Positions 1-6,281 of a stretch of DNA of 17,017 nt are shown one piece after another. This stretch comes from CAKUFA01 sp963646285. Lineage in GTDB: Bacteria; Bacillota; Clostridia; Christensenellales; Aristaeellaceae. The position numbers and the translations under genes are program-made. Where the stretch lies: contig CAVIWF010000051.1 of NCBI GenBank assembly GCA_963646285.1, forward strand, positions 1 to 17,017, given 5' to 3'. The stretch's first letter is position 1. Every line of letters starts with the position of its first letter. The notes beneath the pieces are model-generated. The model saw only the letters and a list, made by a program, of their open reading frames with translations. It did not search any database and was not told the origin of the DNA.

Positions 1-1
1 G

Positions 2-55
2 TTGGTCAGAGAATTGAACCGCATTGCACGAATGTCCACGCTGGAAGATGAGTAA
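2..55 (+). CDS. C-terminal end of an unidentified gene (partial)
   Basis: The frame starting at base 2 is open to a TAA at 53-55 and reads LVRELNRIARMSTLEDE, a plausible charged C-terminus. The other two forward frames are less convincing; one of them ends at a nearby TGA. Only 17 residues are visible, so no family can be named. The next gene starts about 105 nt later on the same strand. Confidence is low because so short a stretch can be open by chance. Confidence 0.35.
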   Translation: MVRELNRIARMSTLEDE

Positions 56-63
56 AATTTTTG

Positions 64-132
64 AATGAGGGAAGAAACGCTTCTCATTGCACGTTGTATA
101 AGTGGCGCAGGCAAAGGGACGTCGTCCCTGCG
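64..132 (+). promoter_or_regulatory. two small hairpins in the leader of the secreted-protein gene
   Basis: The first inverted repeat pairs 64-68 (AATGA) and 71-74 (GAAG) with 84-88 and 80-83, with a 2-nt bulge. The second pairs AGGGAC at 115-120 with GTCCCT at 124-129. CGCAGG at 106-111 could instead pair with CCTGCG at 127-132, so this second element has two mutually exclusive pairings. Neither is followed by a T-run, so they are not classical terminators. A leader or attenuator role is inference only. No clear sigma-70 promoter is visible here. Confidence 0.25.
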
Positions 133-159
133 TCTGCAAATGAAAAGGAGGAATTGAAC

Positions 160-795
160 ATGAACATGCACAAGATGGCTGCCGGTCTGCTGGCCGGGAT
201 CATGATGGTCGCACCCTTGGGTGTTCTCGCTGAGGAAGCGGAAGAAAACCTCCCCATTGAGCAATACCTGCAAGTGACCATGGGGCAGGATCTTACCGCC
301 AACACCACCAAGTCCTTCACCCTGGAAGGGGACATCAAGGACATTGACTGCACCCTGATCAAGGTTTCCATTGAAGAAGTTTTCTATGACGGGGAGTACG
401 AGAGCCTGTATACCGCCGTCACCGCCGTTCCTGCTGTTGATGATGTGCTGATTAAGCCTGCGGATGCTGCCAATGGGGACAACATCTGCGGCAACTGGGG
501 CGAAAACCTGAACACGGATACCCGCACCTTCCTGGAAGCTGCCAAGGAAGAAGGCAAGCGGCTGATCAGCGTGTATGCCTATCCGAAGGAATTTGAAGAG
601 GAAGGTGCTTACTCGCTGGATCACTTGCAGCTGGCAGACGGCAATCCCCTGCTGCTCAGCAGCTGCCCCGGCACCCTGAATGACAGCACCATTTCCCTGA
701 CCTTCACCATTCAGCTGTATGAGGTGAATTTGGAAACCGGTGATTCCTCCCTTGTGGAAACGTATGAAATTCCTGTGACCGCCACTGTGAAGTAA
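160..795 (+). CDS. unrecognised secreted protein, 211 aa
   Basis: The start is ATG at 160, preceded by AAGGAGGA (about 145-152) at normal spacing. The frame stays open upstream to about base 61, but that extension has no ribosome binding site and would bury the signal peptide. The N-terminus is a clear signal peptide: MNMHK, a hydrophobic core, and probable signal peptidase I cleavage after VLA, before EEAEENLP. The mature part is acidic and Thr/Leu/Asp-rich, with three cysteines (in DCTL, ICGN and SSCPG) and no membrane segment after the signal. The alternation toward the C-terminus (TISLTFTIQLYEVNL and EIPVTATVK) suggests a beta-sandwich extracellular domain. I do not recognise the family. 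It is monocistronic: a strong terminator follows at once, and the next gene, aroE, has its own ribosome binding site. Export is well supported; function is unknown. Confidence 0.82.
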   Translation: MNMHKMAAGLLAGIMMVAPLGVLAEEAEENLPIEQYLQVTMGQDLTANTTKSFTLEGDIKDIDCTLIKVSIEEVFYDGEYESLYTAVTAVPAVDDVLIKPADAANGDNICGNWGENLNTDTRTFLEAAKEEGKRLISVYAYPKEFEEEGAYSLDHLQLADGNPLLLSSCPGTLNDSTISLTFTIQLYEVNLETGDSSLVETYEIPVTATVK

Positions 796-807
796 TTTCC
801 TTTATAC

Positions 808-857
808 AAAGAACCATGCCGATGCGTTTTCCTTCGCATCGGCATGGTTCTTTTTTT
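808..857 (+). terminator. rho-independent terminator after the secreted-protein gene
   Basis: A perfect inverted repeat pairs 808-826 with 835-853 (core AACCATGCCGATGCG) across an 8-nt loop, and a run of T ends at 857. It lies 12 nt after the stop codon. It separates the secreted-protein gene from aroE. Confidence 0.95.
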
Positions 858-914
858 GCAGGAATCCAACCTCCGTAAATCGAATAGTACCATTGACCAT
901 GGAGGTGGTTTTCT

Positions 915-1706
915 TTGCTTCATTTTGGATTGATTGGTGAACACCTGGGGCACAGCTTATCCGTGCCCATTCATCAGGCACTTTATGCCCATCTGGGTTT
1001 GGATGCGGATTATCGGCTGATTGAAATCCCCAAAGCTGATTTACAGGAAAAGGTGTCGACGCTTTTGCAGGAACTGGATGGCTTCAACATTACCATTCCC
1101 TACAAGACGGATGTGATTCCCCTGCTGTCTTCTCTAGACCATGCAGCGGAAAGCATGGGGGCTGTTAACACGGTTGACTGTACTGCTCGGCGTGGATACA
1201 ATACGGATGCTCCCGGCTTTGCCGCCATGCTCCGCCATCACGGCATGCATGTGCAGGGCAAGCCCTGCTTTGTGCTGGGCACCGGCGGTGCATCCAAGGC
1301 GGTGGTCGCTGCCCTAAGGGACGAAGGTGCTTCCAGCATTACCCTTGTTTCCCGTACGCCCCGTGAAGGCGTTATCAGCTATGAACAGTTGACCGATGCC
1401 TTTTCCGGGTATCTGATCAACTGCACCCCTGTGGGCATGTGGCCCAAGGTGGAAGGCTGCCCCGTCAGCAAAGAGGTGCTTTCTGCTATTCTTCCTCGGG
1501 CGTTGGGCGTGGCGGATGTGATCTACAATCCTCCCGAAACCTGCCTGACCCTTGCCGCAAAGGAAGCAGGCGTGCCTGCCTGCACAGGGCTGTACATGCT
1601 GGTGGCACAGGCTGTGGTAGCGGAAAACATCTGGCTGAAGCAGGAGCTGCCGGAGGATCTGCCTTCCCTGCTCATGAAAGACATAGAGGAGATGAAGCTG
1701 CTATGA
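915..1706 (+). CDS. aroE: shikimate dehydrogenase
   Basis: AroE catalyses the NADPH-dependent reduction of 3-dehydroshikimate to shikimate in the aromatic amino acid/chorismate pathway, in the cytoplasm. The 263-aa length is normal for the family. Start is TTG at 915, six bases after GGAGGTGG (901-908). The substrate-binding S-x-S motif is at S14-L-S16 within IGEHLGHSLSVPIHQ. NITIPYK at 58-64 carries the catalytic Lys64; AVNT has Asn85; NTDAPGF has the catalytic Asp98. The nucleotide-binding loop GTGGASKAV follows, then NCTPVGMWP and the C-terminal GLYMLVAQA motif. The stop overlaps the aroQ start (ATGA), so the two are translationally coupled. No strong promoter is evident in the short gap after the preceding terminator. 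The first residues (MLHFGLIGEHLGHS) match the usual family start, so the TTG is convincing. Confidence 0.96.
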   Translation: MLHFGLIGEHLGHSLSVPIHQALYAHLGLDADYRLIEIPKADLQEKVSTLLQELDGFNITIPYKTDVIPLLSSLDHAAESMGAVNTVDCTARRGYNTDAPGFAAMLRHHGMHVQGKPCFVLGTGGASKAVVAALRDEGASSITLVSRTPREGVISYEQLTDAFSGYLINCTPVGMWPKVEGCPVSKEVLSAILPRALGVADVIYNPPETCLTLAAKEAGVPACTGLYMLVAQAVVAENIWLKQELPEDLPSLLMKDIEEMKLL

Positions 1707-2131
1707 AGCACATTCTTATCCTGAACGGCCCCAACATCAACTTCACCGGCCTGCGGGAAAAAGGCATCTATGGCTCCCAAACCTTTGATGATTTGACGAA
1801 GATGATTCAAGCAGAAGCAGATCAGCTGGGCTGTCAGGTGCGGTTTGTTCAATCCAACCACGAAGGGGCATTAATTGATGCCATTCAGCAGGCTTACCTT
1901 GATCAGCTGGACGGCATTGTGTTCAATCCCGGTGGATACACCCACACCTCCGTAGCCTTGCACGATGCCATTGCGTCGGTACCCATCCCCACCATCGAAG
2001 TACACATGAGCAACATCCACGTAAGGGAAAGCTTCCGCCATGTTTCCATGACGGCTTCCGCCTGCCGGGGGCAAATTGTGGGCTTCGGCTTCAGGGGCTA
2101 TTTGATGGCACTGCGGGAACTTGCACAGTAA
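1703..2131 (+). CDS. aroQ: type II 3-dehydroquinate dehydratase
   Basis: This enzyme dehydrates 3-dehydroquinate to 3-dehydroshikimate, the step just before AroE; the type II enzyme is a dodecamer. The 142-aa length is typical. Visible motifs are LNGPNINFTG (7-16), the catalytic Tyr23 in REKGIYG, QSNHEGALID (50-59), NPGGYTHTSVALHDA (75-89), the catalytic His101 in EVHMSN, and VRESFRH (107-113) for substrate binding. The C-terminus has the family's G-x-G-x-x-GY-x-x-AL pattern. The ATG overlaps the aroE stop by 4 nt. The order dehydrogenase-then-dehydratase, with no other aro gene in view, makes this a two-gene module. A terminator follows within 15 nt. Confidence 0.97.
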   Translation: MKHILILNGPNINFTGLREKGIYGSQTFDDLTKMIQAEADQLGCQVRFVQSNHEGALIDAIQQAYLDQLDGIVFNPGGYTHTSVALHDAIASVPIPTIEVHMSNIHVRESFRHVSMTASACRGQIVGFGFRGYLMALRELAQ

Positions 2132-2145
2132 TACAATCATGACAG

Positions 2146-2184
2146 AAGGACGAAGCCGTTAGGATGCAGGCTTCGTCCTTTTTT
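2146..2184 (+). terminator. rho-independent terminator after aroQ
   Basis: AAGGACGAAGCC at 2146-2157 pairs with GGCTTCGTCCTT at 2169-2180 across an 11-nt loop, followed by T's to 2184. It touches the last codon of the convergent ABC ATPase gene, whose stop is at 2183-2185. On the minus strand the hairpin is followed by TCTGTC rather than T's, so it probably terminates only the aro transcript efficiently. Confidence 0.9.
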
Positions 2185-3094
2185 ATAACACTTTATTCAG
2201 GAATGCCTGAGCACGTTCGCTCTTGGGGGAAGAAAAGAATACCTCCGGCGGTGCGTCCTCAATCAGCTTGCCACCATCCAGGAAGCATATTCTGTCTGAC
2301 ACTTCCCGGGCAAATCCCATTTCATGGGTCACCAAGACCATGGTAATGCCTGTGGTGGCCAGCCGCTTAATCACATCCAGCACTTCCTTGACCATTTCCG
2401 GGTCAAGGGCGGATGTAGGCTCGTCAAACAGCACCACTTCCGGCTCCATGGCCAAAGTGCGGGCAATAGCTACCCGCTGCTTCTGTCCGCCGGACAGGGT
2501 ACCGGGATACACATCCTGCTTTTCCAGCATGCCCACGCTGTCCAGCAATTCTCTTGCCTTGGCGATTGCTTTTTCCTTGGGCACCTTCTTCACCGTCATG
2601 GGGGCATAAATCATGTTCTCCATCACCGTTTTATGGGGGAACAGATTGAAGTGCTGGAACACCATGCCGATCCGCTGCCGAACAATGTTGGTATCCATGA
2701 AATCCCGCTTGGTAATTTCCTTCATAAGCCGTCGGTACTCTGCCCCCTCTTTGGTGTGGAACAGATCCTTTTCCTTCAGCAAATCCTTTTCTTTAATTTC
2801 CTGAATAGCCTCCATGTCCTGCTTGCCGGCAGCTGTCATGGCGGCATAGGTTCTGCTGCTGCGAATGACGTCAAAGTGCAAGTAGGGGTCCGGGGGCGTA
2901 ATCAGTTTCCCGTCCACCCAAATTTCGCCGTAGGTCGGTGTTTCCAGCAGGTTAATGGAGCGAAGCAGGGTGGACTTGCCGCCGCCGGAGGGTCCGATAA
3001 TGGACACCACTTCCCCGTTGTTCACCGTTAAGCTTACGCCGTTTAGCACATGCAATGCGCCGAAATCCTTGTACAGTCCCTTAACCTCGATCAC
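2183..3094 (-). CDS. polar amino acid ABC transporter, ATP-binding subunit with an extra insert
   Basis: This is the cytoplasmic ATPase of a GlnQ/HisP/ArtP-type amino acid importer, acting with the permease and binding protein encoded just upstream. Start is GTG at 3094, behind GGAAGGTGA; it overlaps the permease stop by 14 nt. Visible motifs are Walker A GPSGGGKST (34-42), the Q-loop VFQHFNLFPH (145-154), the signature LSGGQKQR (200-207), Walker B VVLFDEP (220-226), the D-loop SALD, and the switch His in LVTHEMGFA. All catalytic residues are present. At 303 aa it is about 60 residues longer than the usual 240-250. The excess is a charged, probably helical segment at residues ~67-136, between Walker A and the Q-loop, where relatives have 15-30 residues. 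The substrate is not readable from the ATPase. Divergent argH and ARG-box-like sites favour arginine or another basic amino acid (inference). Confidence 0.93.
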   Translation of the reverse strand: MIEVKGLYKDFGALHVLNGVSLTVNNGEVVSIIGPSGGGKSTLLRSINLLETPTYGEIWVDGKLITPPDPYLHFDVIRSSRTYAAMTAAGKQDMEAIQEIKEKDLLKEKDLFHTKEGAEYRRLMKEITKRDFMDTNIVRQRIGMVFQHFNLFPHKTVMENMIYAPMTVKKVPKEKAIAKARELLDSVGMLEKQDVYPGTLSGGQKQRVAIARTLAMEPEVVLFDEPTSALDPEMVKEVLDVIKRLATTGITMVLVTHEMGFAREVSDRICFLDGGKLIEDAPPEVFFSSPKSERAQAFLNKVL

Positions 3095-3746
3095 TTTTAT
3101 TCACCTTCCTTTCCAGCAGCTTGCCGCAGTAGGACAAAATCATCACCAGCAGATAATAGAACACCGCAATGGCAAAGAAAGGTTCAAACGCCCGATAGGT
3201 GGCTGCCTGAATCAGCTGACCGGTACGGAGCAAATCCACCAGACCGATGGATGCAATCAGGGTGGTATTCTTCAGCAGGCCGATAAACTCGTTTACCAAG
3301 CTGGGCAGCACACTCTTGATGGCCTGGGGAAGAATAATGTCCTTCATCATGGGCGTGTAGGATACGCCCAGCGCCATGGCCGCTTCATACTGTCCCCGGT
3401 CAATGGCGTTGATACCACCCCGCATGCTTTCGGAAATATAGGCGGCGCTGTTCATGGCGAACACTATGGTACCGGCGGAGAAGGCGGTAAACTTCAGCCC
3501 CGTTACCAGCGGGATGCCGAAGTACATCATAAACACCTGCACCAGCATGGGCACGCCCCGGAAAATGGATGTATAAAAGGCCGCAAAGCCCTGCAAAAAC
3601 TTCACCTTGGAAATTTTGCACAGGGACAAGGGAATTGACAGCACAAGCGCCAGTGCCAGCGAGCAGAACGTAACCTTCAGCGTCACCAGCAGCGCACTGC
3701 CGAACATGGGGATATATTTGATCAGGATGCTGAAATCCAGCTGCAC
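3081..3746 (-). CDS. polar amino acid ABC transporter, permease subunit
   Basis: This is the inner-membrane channel of a His/Glu/Gln/Arg-family importer. I choose GTG at 3746 (MQLDFSILIKYIPMF), six bases after AAGGAGGA. The in-frame ATG at 3773 is nine codons upstream, but it would encode the Shine-Dalgarno itself (Glu-Gly-Gly) and has no site of its own. The product is then 221 aa, normal for the family. Several hydrophobic helices are visible: one near residues 15-40, one around TAFSAGTIVFAMNSAAYI, and a C-terminal one, FFAIAVFYYLLVMIL. The EAA coupling loop to the ATPase reads YEAAMALGVSYTPMMKDIIL followed by PQA. It lies 92 nt downstream of the binding-protein gene, beyond a strong stem-loop, and overlaps the ATPase gene by 14 nt. 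Confidence 0.94.
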   Translation of the reverse strand: MQLDFSILIKYIPMFGSALLVTLKVTFCSLALALVLSIPLSLCKISKVKFLQGFAAFYTSIFRGVPMLVQVFMMYFGIPLVTGLKFTAFSAGTIVFAMNSAAYISESMRGGINAIDRGQYEAAMALGVSYTPMMKDIILPQAIKSVLPSLVNEFIGLLKNTTLIASIGLVDLLRTGQLIQAATYRAFEPFFAIAVFYYLLVMILSYCGKLLERKVNKSDRG

Positions 3747-3788
3747 GGCAAGTCCTCCTTCTGCATTGACCATAATGAACAGCGAAAG

Positions 3789-3816
3789 GCTGCCGAGGCA
3801 GATGCACCTCGGCAGC
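3789..3816 (-). promoter_or_regulatory. intercistronic stem-loop between binding-protein and permease genes
   Basis: GCTGCCGAGG (3789-3798) pairs perfectly with CCTCGGCAGC (3807-3816) across an 8-nt loop. On the transcribed strand no T-run follows. The position, just after the binding-protein stop and before the permease start, is where ABC operons often carry an RNA-stabilising or partially terminating hairpin that gives excess binding protein. The structure is seen directly; the role is inferred. Confidence 0.65.
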
Positions 3817-3838
3817 AGTGTCCTTCCTTATGGGAGGA

Positions 3839-4615
3839 TTAGTAGAGCCACTTTTTGATCAGCTCATCCATCTCGCCGGAATCGATCATCTCCTGCAGAG
3901 CGGTGTTGAACACTTCGGTCAGCTCGCTGCCCTTGGGGAAGGCAATGTTGTACACATCAGAAATGCCGTCATACTCCAGCACAAAGTACTTCAGCAGCGG
4001 AGAACCGTCCTCTGCCAGCACCGTGTTGGCCAGCTTCTTGGAACCATTGATGGAGGTCATGCCAGCTGCCACGCCGTCACTCTGCTGTGCCACAGCAAGG
4101 CCCACAGCGGACTGACCCTGATAGGTCACCAAGGTAGCGCCTTCAATGTTCTGGATCACCTGCTCCAGCGTAGCGCCCTGAGAGCAGCAGATGATCTTGC
4201 CCTTCAGGTCGTCATAGCTGGCAATGTCGGAATCCACAGGCACCACCACGCCGAAATCCGTCTGCGCATAGGTGATGGAGAAGTCAACCACCTGGGCACG
4301 TTCTTCCGTGGCACTCATACCGGAAATCACCAGATCCGCATTGCCGGTCTGCAGCGTACCGATCAAGGAAGAGAAAGCCATGGGGGTAATGGTGAAGGTG
4401 AAGCCCAGCTTTTCGGAAAGGGACTTCAGAATATCAATATCCAAGCCTTCATAACCGCATTCTTCCGTTTCGGACACGGTTTCAAAATACATAAAGTCGG
4501 GACTCATGGCAACGGTCAATGTTTTGCCTTCCAGAGGCTTCGCCTCATCAGCAAAGGCAACCGTGCAGCACAGCAGGGACAGAACCATCACCAGCGACAG
4601 CATCTTCTTCAACAT
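3839..4615 (-). CDS. amino acid ABC transporter substrate-binding protein
   Basis: This is an extracytoplasmic solute-binding protein of family 3 (polar amino acids) that delivers ligand to the adjacent permease. Start is ATG at 4613-4615, nine bases after AGGAG at 4625-4629. The signal peptide is MLKKM, a hydrophobic core, and likely cleavage after AFA, before DEAKP. A Cys-Cys pair sits inside the core (SLLCC), but Leu at -1 makes a poor lipobox, so lipid anchoring is doubtful. Mature motifs fit the family: LTVAMSPDF, then the CGYEGLDIDILKSLSEKLG segment, SGMSATEERAQVVDFS with the ligand-binding Arg and Asp, and the SQGATLEQV and MIDSGEMDELIKKW segments. At 258 aa the length is normal. It is first in the operon behind a near-consensus promoter. 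Ligand identity is unknown; context suggests arginine. Confidence 0.95.
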   Translation of the reverse strand: MLKKMLSLVMVLSLLCCTVAFADEAKPLEGKTLTVAMSPDFMYFETVSETEECGYEGLDIDILKSLSEKLGFTFTITPMAFSSLIGTLQTGNADLVISGMSATEERAQVVDFSITYAQTDFGVVVPVDSDIASYDDLKGKIICCSQGATLEQVIQNIEGATLVTYQGQSAVGLAVAQQSDGVAAGMTSINGSKKLANTVLAEDGSPLLKYFVLEYDGISDVYNIAFPKGSELTEVFNTALQEMIDSGEMDELIKKWLY

Positions 4616-4662
4616 CGGGAACGTCTCCTTTCAGCATCCAATCCTTCGTTTTGTTTGGAACG

Positions 4663-4750
4663 TGAATAAATATAACATAGTATCCCCATGTTGTCAAGGG
4701 TAAAATGAATATTTATTTAATAAAAAGCATATTGCATGAATAAAAAAGAT
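4663..4750. promoter_or_regulatory. cluster of ARG-box-like sites (candidate ArgR/AhrC operator)
   Basis: The best site, TGAATATTTATTTA at 4706-4719, matches the known ARG box consensus TGAATWWWWATTCA at 13 of 14 positions. Weaker matches are TGAATAAATATAAC at 4663-4676, over the transporter -10, and CATGAATAAAAA at 4735-4746, inside the argH promoter spacer. The last is identical to the first 12 bases of the B. subtilis AhrC box as I remember it. The region is AT-rich, so the weaker sites may be chance. The flanking argH gene makes ArgR control plausible. Confidence 0.5.
4669..4697 (-). promoter_or_regulatory. sigma-70-type promoter for the ABC transporter operon
   Basis: On the minus strand TTGACA (4697-4692), a 17-bp spacer and TATATT (4674-4669) form a near-perfect sigma-A promoter, about 54 nt upstream of the binding-protein ATG. 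The -10 box overlaps an ARG-box-like sequence at 4663-4676, which would suit repression. Confidence 0.88.
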
Positions 4751-4760
4751 ATGATAAAAT
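4732..4760 (+). promoter_or_regulatory. promoter for argH
   Basis: TTGCAT (4732-4737), a 17-bp spacer and TAAAAT (4755-4760), with an extended -10 TG at 4752-4753. Transcription would begin near 4767, a few bases before the palindromic repeat at 4773. The design closely resembles the rpmE promoter in this window (TTGCAT, 17 bp, TGA-TACAAT). Confidence 0.75.
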
Positions 4761-4772
4761 ACCATCGGTCTG

Positions 4773-4803
4773 AAAGTGGCTTCGCCACTTTGTCGATGCT
4801 CTG
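4773..4803 (+). repeat. 31-bp palindromic repeat, copy 1 (argH leader)
   Basis: AAAGTGGC-TTC-GCCACTTT forms an 8-bp stem with a 3-nt loop, followed by TGTCGATGCTCTG. The same 31 bases occur, inverted, at 16964-16994. Here the left arm beyond the 8-bp stem is degenerate, whereas the second copy has a 13-bp stem. The hairpin would form near the 5' end of the argH mRNA, ending about 35 nt before the start codon. Confidence 0.85.
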
Positions 4804-4827
4804 GCCCATTGTAAGGAGGAAGAAACT

Positions 4828-6216
4828 ATGGCGCAACTCTGGGGTGGTCGCTTCACCAAAGCTGCAGCTGCAACCGCTGCTGCCTTCACGTCTTCAATCA
4901 CGTTCGACCATCGCTTTTATCATCAGGATATTCAGGGCAGTCTGGCTCATGTGAAAATGCTCGCCAAGCAGGGCATTGTAACAGAAGAAGAGCGGGATCA
5001 GATCATTGCCGGTTTGCAAGCCGTTGAAGAAGACCTGGATCAGGGCGCTTTCTCCTTCACCCCGGACTGCTATGAAGATATTCATTCCCTTGTGGAGGCT
5101 GAACTGATTCGCCGTGTGGGGGACGTGGGGAAAAAGCTGCATACCGGCCGCAGCCGCAATGATCAGTGCGTCACCGATATGAAGCTGTACACCTTATATG
5201 AAGCGAAGGAAATCCGCAAGGCCCTCGTTCACTGGATCCATGTATTGGTGCACACCATGGATGCGCATGTTTATACATTTATGCCTGGCTTTACCCATAT
5301 GCAGAAAGCACAGCCTGTTACCCTTGCTCATCACCTGGGGGCTTATGTGGAAATGGCACTGCGTGACGTAAGCCGCCTTGATGATATGATCCACCGTGCC
5401 AACACCTGCCCCTTGGGCGCTGCCGCCTTGGCTGGAACCAGTTATCCGCTGGATCGGAACTACACCGCCCAGCTGCTTGGCTTTGACGCTCCCACGGAAA
5501 ACAGCATGGACAGCGTATCGGATCGGGATCACATCTGCGAGCTGCTTTTTGTGATGAGCATGATTGCCATGCACCTGTCCCGCTTCTGTGAGGAGGTGGT
5601 CATGTGGACCAGCGATGAATATCAATTCATGGTCATGGACGATCAATGGAGCACCGGCAGCAGCATCATGCCCCAGAAAAAGAACTCGGACGTGGCAGAA
5701 TTGATTCGCGGCAAAACCGGCCGGGTATATGGCGCTCTCATGGGTATCCTGACCATGCTGAAAGGGCTGCCCCTTGCCTTCAATTCCGACATGCAGGAAG
5801 ATAAGGAAGGCTTCTTCGATGCCATCGACACGGTAAAGGGCTGCCTTGGTGCTGCGTCCGGCATGCTGGCCACGGCCACCTTCCGACCTGATCAGATGCG
5901 GAAAAGTGCCGCCGGCGGCTTCACCAATGCCACAGACGTGGCCGACTATCTGGTGAAAAAGGGCATGCCCTTCCGAGATGCTCACGGCGTAGCCGGTCAT
6001 CTGGTTCTTCGGTGCCTGGAAGAAGGCTGCGATCTGGATCATCTGCCCCTAAGCGAATATCAAGCCGCTTCTCCCCTGTTTCAGCAGGACATCTATGATG
6101 TGATCTCCGTGGAAGCCTGTGTAGCAGCCCGGCAGACCTATGGCGGCCCCGCCCCTGAGGTCATGAAGAAAACGCTGGAAAAGTACCATGCCTGGCTGGC
6201 AAAGCAGGAAGCTTGA
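4828..6216 (+). CDS. argH: argininosuccinate lyase
   Basis: ArgH splits argininosuccinate into arginine and fumarate, the last step of arginine biosynthesis; it is a cytoplasmic homotetramer of the fumarase/aspartase superfamily. Start is ATG at 4828, seven bases after AAGGAGGA (4813-4820). At 462 aa the length is typical. Diagnostic segments include LWGGRF near the N-terminus, the HTGRSRNDQ motif, THMQKAQPVTLAHHL with a catalytic His, and the superfamily signature GSSIMPQKKNSD with the mobile catalytic Ser loop, followed by VAELIRGKTGRVYGAL. No argG is adjacent, so argH is monocistronic here, running from its own promoter to the terminator at 6236-6275. Divergence from an amino acid uptake operon over ARG-box-like sites suggests joint control of synthesis and uptake. 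No anomalies are seen in the protein. Confidence 0.98.
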   Translation: MAQLWGGRFTKAAAATAAAFTSSITFDHRFYHQDIQGSLAHVKMLAKQGIVTEEERDQIIAGLQAVEEDLDQGAFSFTPDCYEDIHSLVEAELIRRVGDVGKKLHTGRSRNDQCVTDMKLYTLYEAKEIRKALVHWIHVLVHTMDAHVYTFMPGFTHMQKAQPVTLAHHLGAYVEMALRDVSRLDDMIHRANTCPLGAAALAGTSYPLDRNYTAQLLGFDAPTENSMDSVSDRDHICELLFVMSMIAMHLSRFCEEVVMWTSDEYQFMVMDDQWSTGSSIMPQKKNSDVAELIRGKTGRVYGALMGILTMLKGLPLAFNSDMQEDKEGFFDAIDTVKGCLGAASGMLATATFRPDQMRKSAAGGFTNATDVADYLVKKGMPFRDAHGVAGHLVLRCLEEGCDLDHLPLSEYQAASPLFQQDIYDVISVEACVAARQTYGGPAPEVMKKTLEKYHAWLAKQEA

Positions 6217-6235
6217 GGCTTAATCGCCTGTATAC

Positions 6236-6275
6236 AAAAAGGAACTGCCCCATTCATGGTGAGGCAGTTCCTTTT
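6236..6275. terminator. bidirectional terminator between argH and the nine-gene operon
   Basis: GGAACTGCC (6241-6249) pairs with GGCAGTTCC (6263-6271), flanked by five A's on the left and four T's on the right. Both strands therefore have a hairpin followed by a T-run. It lies between the argH stop (6216) and the end of the convergent flavin reductase gene (6282), and can serve both. Confidence 0.9.
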
Positions 6276-6281
6276 GCCTAT

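Noticed and set aside
84..371. minus-strand open frame and a possible -10 (TATAAG at 97-102) near the first gene
   Set aside because: The frame is antisense to the secreted-protein gene. The -10-like sequence has no -35 at usable spacing, so I do not call a promoter.
3818..4669. 283-codon plus-strand open frame opposite the solute-binding protein
   Set aside because: Shadow of a clear signal-peptide-bearing binding protein; it also runs through that gene's promoter.
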